11,462 bases of DNA, taken from positions 1 through 11,462 of the forward strand of contig NZ_CAMPHH010000094.1 in assembly GCF_946885855.1 (NCBI RefSeq), given 5' to 3'. Source of the stretch: an uncultured Actinotalea sp. (lineage in GTDB: Bacteria; Actinomycetota; Actinomycetes; Actinomycetales; Cellulomonadaceae). The notes under the pieces were generated by a model. The model was not told the origin of the DNA, did not search any database, and saw only the letters and a list, made by a program, of their open reading frames with translations. Made by a program: the position numbers and the translations under genes. Positions 7,654 through 11,462 of this stretch are shown one piece after another. The number at the start of each line of letters is the position of its first letter. Position 1 is the first letter of the stretch.

Positions 7654-7692
7654 GGGCGGGCGGCGTGGGGCTCCGGCTCCCGCCGCCCGTCC
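7654..7692 (+). terminator. 12-bp GC-rich hairpin after the hydrolase gene
   Basis: GGGCGGGCGGCG (7654-7665) pairs with CGCCGCCCGTCC (7681-7692), with one G-T wobble, around a 15-nt loop. It starts 14 nt after the hydrolase stop codon. A smaller CCGGTG/CACCGG element at 7640-7655 overlaps its left arm and could compete with it. Its position and strength suit transcription termination; there is no T-tract. Confidence 0.55.
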
Positions 7693-7693
7693 A

Positions 7694-7733
7694 CAGCCGG
7701 GCCGTCCCTGCGCGTGCGAGGACGGCCCGGCTG
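7694..7733 (+). terminator. Perfect 14-bp hairpin upstream of the SDR gene
   Basis: CAGCCGGGCCGTCC (7694-7707) is exactly complementary to GGACGGCCCGGCTG (7720-7733) around a 12-nt loop. It directly follows the previous hairpin and ends 48 nt before the SDR start. It most likely completes termination of the hydrolase transcript; if SDR transcription begins further left, it could act in the leader as an attenuator. I cannot decide between these from sequence. Confidence 0.6.
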
Positions 7734-7781
7734 GCGCAGGGTGGAGGGAGCACCTGTCCCTCACCCAGACCGGAGGACCCC

Positions 7782-8777
7782 ATGCGCATCCGTGGCCGCG
7801 TCGTCGTCGTGACCGGCGCCTCGAGCGGGATCGGTCGGGCGACCGCCCTGGCGTTCGCCCAGGCCAAGGCCAGGGGCGTCGTCCTCGCCGCCCGGCGGGA
7901 GGACGCGCTGGAGGACCTGGCGCGACAGGTCGAGAAGGCCGGTGCCCGCGCGCTGGTGGTCCCGGTCGACGTCGCCGACGAGGACGAGGTCCGCGAGCTC
8001 GCCGACCGCACGGTCGAGGAGTTCGGCCGGATCGACGTGTGGGTGAACGACGCGGCCGTGTCCGTCTACGGCGGCGTCGAGGAGCTGCCGCTGGAGGACG
8101 TGCGCCGCGTGCTCGACGTCGACGTCCTCGGCTACCTGCACGGCATCCGCGCCGTGCTGCCGCTCATGCGCGACCGCGGGCAGGGCGTCATCGTCAACAT
8201 CGCGTCCGTGCTCGGCGCGGTGCCCCAGCCGTACGCCGCCCCGTACTCGATGGCCAAGGCGGCGGTGCTCGCGCTCGCCGGCAGCGTGCGGTCCGAGCTG
8301 CGGCTGCAGGGGGAGAAGGGCATCCACGTGGTCTCGGTCCTGCCGACGACCGTCGACACCCCGTTCTTCGCCCAGGCCGGCAACCACACGGGGCGCAAGG
8401 TCCTGGCGATGCCGCCGGTCAACAGCCCCCGGCGCGTCGCCGAGGCCGTCCTGGACGCCGTCCGGAAGCCGCGGCGCGAGGTGCTCGTGGGGTCCGGGGC
8501 GAAGACCCTGGTCATGACCGCGCGCAAGCACCCCGACAAGGCTGAGCGGCTCATCGCCCGCCACGTCGACACCCAGCACCTGTCCCGGCGGCACGGCGCC
8601 GCGCCGACGAGCGGCAACCTGCACCACCCCTCGCCGGTCGGGGCCGACGCCGCGGTCGAGGGCGGCTGGCACGGACGGACCCGGACCGGCGCGCGCCGCG
8701 TCGTGCTCGCGGCGGCCGCGGTCGGCGGCGGGCTCGCGGTCCGCCGCGTCCTCGCGGGATCCGGCTCCGGCCGATGA
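7782..8777 (+). CDS. SDR-family oxidoreductase with C-terminal hydrophobic tail
   Basis: This 331-residue short-chain dehydrogenase starts at an ATG with GGAGG 5 nt upstream; the longer upstream frame runs through the two hairpins and is rejected. The Rossmann fold shows TGASSGIG (11-18) for NAD(P) binding, DV at 63-64, VNDAA (88-92) in place of NNAG, Ser142 in NIAS, and the YSMAK pair Tyr155/Lys159. Arg38-Arg39 after beta2 suggest NADPH preference. The Asn that usually completes the N-S-Y-K tetrad is Asp114 (LDVDVLG, 111-117). After the fold (about 250) come a His/Arg-rich stretch with GNLHHPSP (278-285) and then VVLAAAAVGGGLAV (307-320) flanked by Arg, a possible tail anchor. Its TGA overlaps the P450 ATG, so the two are co-translated and likely act on one substrate. 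The substrate is unknown; similar tailed SDRs are common in actinobacteria. Confidence 0.9.
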   Translation: MRIRGRVVVVTGASSGIGRATALAFAQAKARGVVLAARREDALEDLARQVEKAGARALVVPVDVADEDEVRELADRTVEEFGRIDVWVNDAAVSVYGGVEELPLEDVRRVLDVDVLGYLHGIRAVLPLMRDRGQGVIVNIASVLGAVPQPYAAPYSMAKAAVLALAGSVRSELRLQGEKGIHVVSVLPTTVDTPFFAQAGNHTGRKVLAMPPVNSPRRVAEAVLDAVRKPRREVLVGSGAKTLVMTARKHPDKAERLIARHVDTQHLSRRHGAAPTSGNLHHPSPVGADAAVEGGWHGRTRTGARRVVLAAAAVGGGLAVRRVLAGSGSGR

Positions 8778-10171
8778 GCCGCGCCGCCGACGACGCCGCG
8801 GGGACCGCTGCGGGGGTGCGTCGCCTCCCGCACGCCTCGGCGGTCGACACGGCGCGGGTGATGGGGCGCGTCGTCGTCCCGCTCCTGGCGCGCGGCGTCA
8901 TCGTGCGGCGCCGCGGCGCCGTCGGCTGGGCGGAGCGCGCGAACGCCGACGCCCGCGCGGTCGCGCTGCTGCAGGAGCTGCGCCGGACGTACGGTCGCGG
9001 CCCCCTGCGCCTGCGGCTGCCCCGACGGATGGTCGTGCTGCTCTCGCCGGAGCACGTGCACCGCGTCCTCGCCGAGGGCCCGGAGCCGTTCAGCCCCGCG
9101 ACGATGGAGAAGCGCGCGGCCCTGTCGCACTTCGAGCCGCACAACGTCCTCATCTCCTCCGCGCCGGACCGCGCGGAGCGCCGCCCGTTCCACGACGTCG
9201 CGCTGGACTCGGGAGCCGCGCTGCACCGCGGCTCGGCGGCCGCCGTCGCGGTCGTCCACGAGGAGCTGGACGGCCTGCTCGCGCGGGTGGACGCGACGGG
9301 CCGCCTCGAGTGGGACGACTACGCCCGCGCGTGGCTGCGCATCGTCCGGCGCGTCACCCTCGGGGACGGCGCCGCGGACGACGAGGAGCTCACCGACGAC
9401 CTCGTCGCGCTGCGCGCCACGGCGAACTGGGCGTTCCTGCACCCCCAGCGCCGGCGCCTGCGCCGTCGCTTCCACGCCCGGCTGCAGCACCACCTCGACC
9501 GCGCCGAGCCCGGGAGCCTCGCCTTCTGGGCCGCGCAGGCGCCGACGACGCCCCGGACCCTCCCCTCCGAGCAGGTCGCCCAGTGGCTGTTCGCCTTCGA
9601 CGCGGCCACCTGGGCCGGGTTCCGGGCGCTCGCGCTGCTCGCGAGCCACCCCGCGCAGCAGCGGCGGGCCCGCGAGGAGGTCGACGCGGTCGACCTGGAG
9701 GTGCCCCAGCGGCTGCCCTACCTGCGCGCCTGCGTCCTGGAGTCATTGCGTCTGTGGCCGACCACCCCGGCAGTGCTGCGGGAGACGACCCGCCGGACGG
9801 CCTGGGAGGACGGCCCCATGCCGGAGCGGACGAGCATCCTGGCGTACGCGCCGTTCTTCCACCGCGACGACGAGAACGTCGAGGCGGCGCACCGGTTCGC
9901 GCCGGAGCTCTGGGCGACGCAGCGCACCGAGCGGGACTGGCCGTTCATCCCGTTCTCCGCCGGTCCCGCGGGGTGCCCGGGCCGCAACGTGGTCCTGCAC
10001 ACGGTGAGCCTCGCGCTCGCGCGACTGCTGCGGGACCGCGAGATCGACCTCCTCGACGGTCGGCTCCGGGCCGACGAGGACCTGCCCGGCACGCTCGACA
10101 TGTTCACCCTGCGGTTCGCGGTCGGGCCGCGGAGCGCGACGAGCCCGGCGGGCGCCGCGTCCGCCGCCTGA
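8774..10171 (+). CDS. Cytochrome P450 with atypical I-helix and heme loop
   Basis: This 465-residue P450 starts at an ATG sharing ATGA with the SDR stop, so translation is probably coupled. ESLR (323-326) is the K-helix ExxR, AHRFAPELW (372-380) the PERF region, and PFSAGPAGCPGRN (393-405) the heme loop, with Cys401 as thiolate ligand. The I-helix reads LFAFDAATWAGF (272-283): Thr279 is present, but the acidic residue normally just before it is Ala278, with Asp276 two positions earlier. In the heme loop the position usually Arg or His, two before Cys, is Ala399. There is no signal peptide or clear membrane anchor, and no ferredoxin or reductase gene in the window, so electron partners must be elsewhere unless it uses peroxide. 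The likely role is oxidation of a lipid- or terpenoid-like substrate shared with the SDR; the substrate is not determinable. Confidence 0.92.
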   Translation: MSRAADDAAGTAAGVRRLPHASAVDTARVMGRVVVPLLARGVIVRRRGAVGWAERANADARAVALLQELRRTYGRGPLRLRLPRRMVVLLSPEHVHRVLAEGPEPFSPATMEKRAALSHFEPHNVLISSAPDRAERRPFHDVALDSGAALHRGSAAAVAVVHEELDGLLARVDATGRLEWDDYARAWLRIVRRVTLGDGAADDEELTDDLVALRATANWAFLHPQRRRLRRRFHARLQHHLDRAEPGSLAFWAAQAPTTPRTLPSEQVAQWLFAFDAATWAGFRALALLASHPAQQRRAREEVDAVDLEVPQRLPYLRACVLESLRLWPTTPAVLRETTRRTAWEDGPMPERTSILAYAPFFHRDDENVEAAHRFAPELWATQRTERDWPFIPFSAGPAGCPGRNVVLHTVSLALARLLRDREIDLLDGRLRADEDLPGTLDMFTLRFAVGPRSATSPAGAASAA

Positions 10172-10214
10172 CGGGCCGGCCTGCCGTCTGACGGGCCGGC
10201 CTGCGCCTGACGGG
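10168..10214. repeat. Tandem 17-nt repeats carrying the P450 stop codon
   Basis: CTGACGGGCCGGCCTGC occurs exactly twice (10168-10184 and 10188-10204), with a third partial copy CTGACGGG at 10207-10214, at periods of 20 and 19 nt. The first TGA is the P450 stop codon. The copies fill the 43-nt gap between convergent genes and generate alternative small hairpins, for example GACGG/CCGTC at 10170-10188. They look like a local duplication of a terminator arm rather than a mobile repeat. Confidence 0.75.
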
Positions 10215-10224
10215 TCAGGCCGGC
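10195..10224. terminator. 9-bp hairpin between convergent genes
   Basis: GCCGGCCTG (10195-10203) pairs perfectly with CAGGCCGGC (10216-10224) around a 12-nt loop that itself contains a CCTGAC/GTCAGG inverted repeat (10206-10219). It lies 23 nt after the P450 stop, and its right arm covers the stop codon of the minus-strand gene. It probably ends plus-strand transcription; for the minus strand it would need to form at the end of the coding region. Confidence 0.5.
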
Positions 10225-11411
10225 GGGCCGGAGGGTTCGTCGTCCGCGCGGTCCGCGGCCCCGTACGCGTCGGTCTGGCCGCCGCCCGACCCGTCGACCG
10301 GCCCAGCCGTCGGCCCAGCGGCCGGCACGCCGACCGGCTCGTCCATAGACTCCGTGGACCGCGTGTAGGCCGCGGCGCGGACGACGTCGTCGTCCTCGAG
10401 CCCGGCCCCGACGGCGCCCGCCACGGTGGCCAGGCTCGCGGTCAGCCAGGCGAGCCGCCACCACGTGCCCGCGTCCGGCTCGCGGCCGAGCACCCCGGCG
10501 AGCACGCCGGCGTCGACGAGCAGCGCCGCGCCGAGCAGGGCCAGCACGACCAGCACCAGGTGGAGCACGAGGACCCCGACGAGCACCGTGCCGGTCGTCG
10601 CGAGGTTGAAGAGCGTGACCTGGCGCCGCTCCCGCGCGCGGCGGGGCCGCTCCCACAGGCGGGCCCCGGCGACGAGCGCGACCACGACCGCGAGCACCGA
10701 CAGCACCGCGAGCAGGAGCAGCCGGCCGGCGCCGTACGCGTCCGCCAGCAGCCACAGGTCCGTCGTGACCAGCGACAGGACCGCCGCGGCCCCCGCCGCG
10801 GTGAGCGCGCGGGACAGCGGCGCGAGGAGGCGCCACGGCCGGTTGGCCCGCACCATCGCCAGCAGCAGGCCGGCGTGCCCGCCGAGCACCCGGGCGGCGA
10901 GCCGGACGCCGCCGGGCGCCGTGGCGTCGTCGTCGGTCGTGAGCTGGCGCAGGCGGTCCCGCACGCGCTGGGCGTCGGGGCGGGCGTCGTCGTCGGAGGT
11001 GCCGACGGCCACGAGCTCGCCGACCAGCCGGGCGACGGCCCGCCGGGCCCGCGACCGCACCTGGACGGCCCCGAGCCCCGGGACGCTCACGAGCCCGACG
11101 CCGTGCACCGGCGCCGTCTGCGTGACGACGGCCCGCCGCCCCTCGAGCAGGGGTACCGACGTGAGCACCACGGCCAGGTCCCAGTCCTCGTCGAGCAGCC
11201 GGTCCCGGCTCGCCTCGAGGAGGTCGAGGGCGCCGGTGCCCTGGTCGGCCACGGGGTCGGTGACGACGGTGACGTCCCAGGCGTCGCCTCCGACGGTGTC
11301 CCGCAGGACCGTGTCGAGGTGGAGGAGCCCGTCGCCGAGGACCTCCGTGAGCCGCGGGGAGACGACCACGCCGAGCCCCACCCGCGGGAGCCGCGCGGCG
11401 TGGTCGGCTCC
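10215..11411 (-). CDS. Uncharacterised multi-pass membrane protein, N-terminus missing (contig end)
   Basis: About 398 genuine residues are visible; the true start is lost because bases from about 11412 are adapter. The frame continues through the adapter to an apparent ATG at 11447, but those first 12 codons are artefact. No in-frame start with a ribosome site is seen in the remaining part. Counting from 11411: residues about 10-115 form a soluble alpha/beta domain (VGLGVVVSP, WDVTVVTDP, WDLAVVLTSVPL, HGVGLVSVPGLGAV); about 120-200 is charged and helical; then membrane segments lie near 201-224, 229-252, 268-300 (probably two) and 318-338; and a Gly/Pro/acidic tail runs from about 340. LFNLATTGTVLVGV near 268-281 resembles a conserved stretch of an uncharacterised actinobacterial membrane family I have seen but cannot name. 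It is convergent with the P450, and its function is unknown. Confidence 0.75.
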   Translation of the reverse strand, partial: GADHAARLPRVGLGVVVSPRLTEVLGDGLLHLDTVLRDTVGGDAWDVTVVTDPVADQGTGALDLLEASRDRLLDEDWDLAVVLTSVPLLEGRRAVVTQTAPVHGVGLVSVPGLGAVQVRSRARRAVARLVGELVAVGTSDDDARPDAQRVRDRLRQLTTDDDATAPGGVRLAARVLGGHAGLLLAMVRANRPWRLLAPLSRALTAAGAAAVLSLVTTDLWLLADAYGAGRLLLLAVLSVLAVVVALVAGARLWERPRRARERRQVTLFNLATTGTVLVGVLVLHLVLVVLALLGAALLVDAGVLAGVLGREPDAGTWWRLAWLTASLATVAGAVGAGLEDDDVVRAAAYTRSTESMDEPVGVPAAGPTAGPVDGSGGGQTDAYGAADRADDEPSGPPA

Positions 11412-11462
11412 CCGTGTCTTATACACCTCTCCCACCCCACGACACACAGACCGATCCGGTAT
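11412..11462. other. Nextera/Tn5 sequencing-adapter read-through at contig end
   Basis: Bases 11412-11430 match the 19-nt transposase mosaic end CTGTCTCTTATACACATCT at 16 positions, including TCTTATACAC exactly. Bases 11431-11445 match the following adapter stem CCGAGCCCACGAGAC at 12 of 15. Then come 8 bases that would be the index (ACAGACCG, 11446-11453) and nine bases matching ATCTCGTAT, the start of the P7 sequence, at 7 of 9. The order and spacing of all four parts match the library construct. The mismatches look like low-quality read tails. This segment is not genomic. Confidence 0.92.

Noticed and set aside
7665..7781. Earlier ATG for the SDR at 7665
   Set aside because: It lies inside the hairpin region, has no Shine-Dalgarno, and would add 39 low-complexity residues before the standard SDR beginning.
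5576..8011. Minus-strand open frame of 935 residues continuing the 123-residue ORF
   Set aside because: It is antisense to the secreted hydrolase and part of the SDR; only the last 123 codons have their own ribosome site and balanced composition.
8132..9649. 505-residue minus-strand frame across the SDR and P450
   Set aside because: Antisense shadow: Arg/Gly/Ala-rich product with no recognisable domain, while the plus strand has complete SDR and P450 motifs.
11412..11430. Natural Tn5/IS50 outside or mosaic end
   Set aside because: The match continues into the synthetic adapter stem, an 8-base index and the P7 start, and no transposase or target duplication is visible.

Overview
The window is very GC-rich DNA (GC strongly dominates codon third positions) with actinobacterial habits: GTG and ATG starts behind GGAGG-type sites, a probable leaderless promoter, and hairpin terminators without T-tracts. 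The gene content (cytoplasmic GH31 glycosidase, fused ThrE exporter, secreted alpha/beta hydrolase, P450) fits a soil or plant-associated member of the Actinomycetota, perhaps Micrococcales/Cellulomonadaceae. The genus is an inference from style, not from a marker gene. No rRNA, tRNA, CRISPR, transposase or phage gene is visible.

Layout: (1) 22-2475, minus: a GH31 alpha-glycosidase. (2) 2476-2726: a divergent intergenic region holding three tandem 11-bp repeats that look like an OmpR/PhoB-class response-regulator site. (3) 2727-3440, plus: a small secreted protein with a duplicated helical module and His/Met/Gly-rich segments, closed by a 12-bp hairpin. (4) 3558-5162, minus: a ThrE-type threonine/serine exporter, probably read from a leaderless promoter, preceded on the same strand by an unrecognised 123-residue ORF (5204-5575). 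(5) 5576-5914: a 339-bp divergent intergenic region. (6) 5915-7639, plus: a secreted alpha/beta hydrolase, then two strong hairpins. (7) 7782-10171, plus: an SDR oxidoreductase and a cytochrome P450 overlapping by ATGA, clearly one translationally coupled unit. (8) 10168-10224: short direct and inverted repeats between convergent genes. (9) 10215 to the right edge, minus: an uncharacterised membrane protein, cut at its N-terminus.

The right edge is not chromosome. From about 11412 to 11462 the bases follow the Nextera/Tn5 adapter layout (mosaic end, adapter stem, 8-base index, start of the P7 sequence) with some mismatches. This is therefore a contig end with untrimmed adapter, and the first dozen codons of the last ORF are artefactual.

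The best candidate for unstudied biology is the SDR-P450 pair. Both enzymes carry fold-defining motifs but depart from consensus at catalytic or cofactor-contacting positions (SDR tetrad Asn replaced by Asp; P450 without the I-helix acidic residue before Thr and without the heme-loop Arg). The SDR also has a C-terminal hydrophobic tail that could hold the pair at the membrane.
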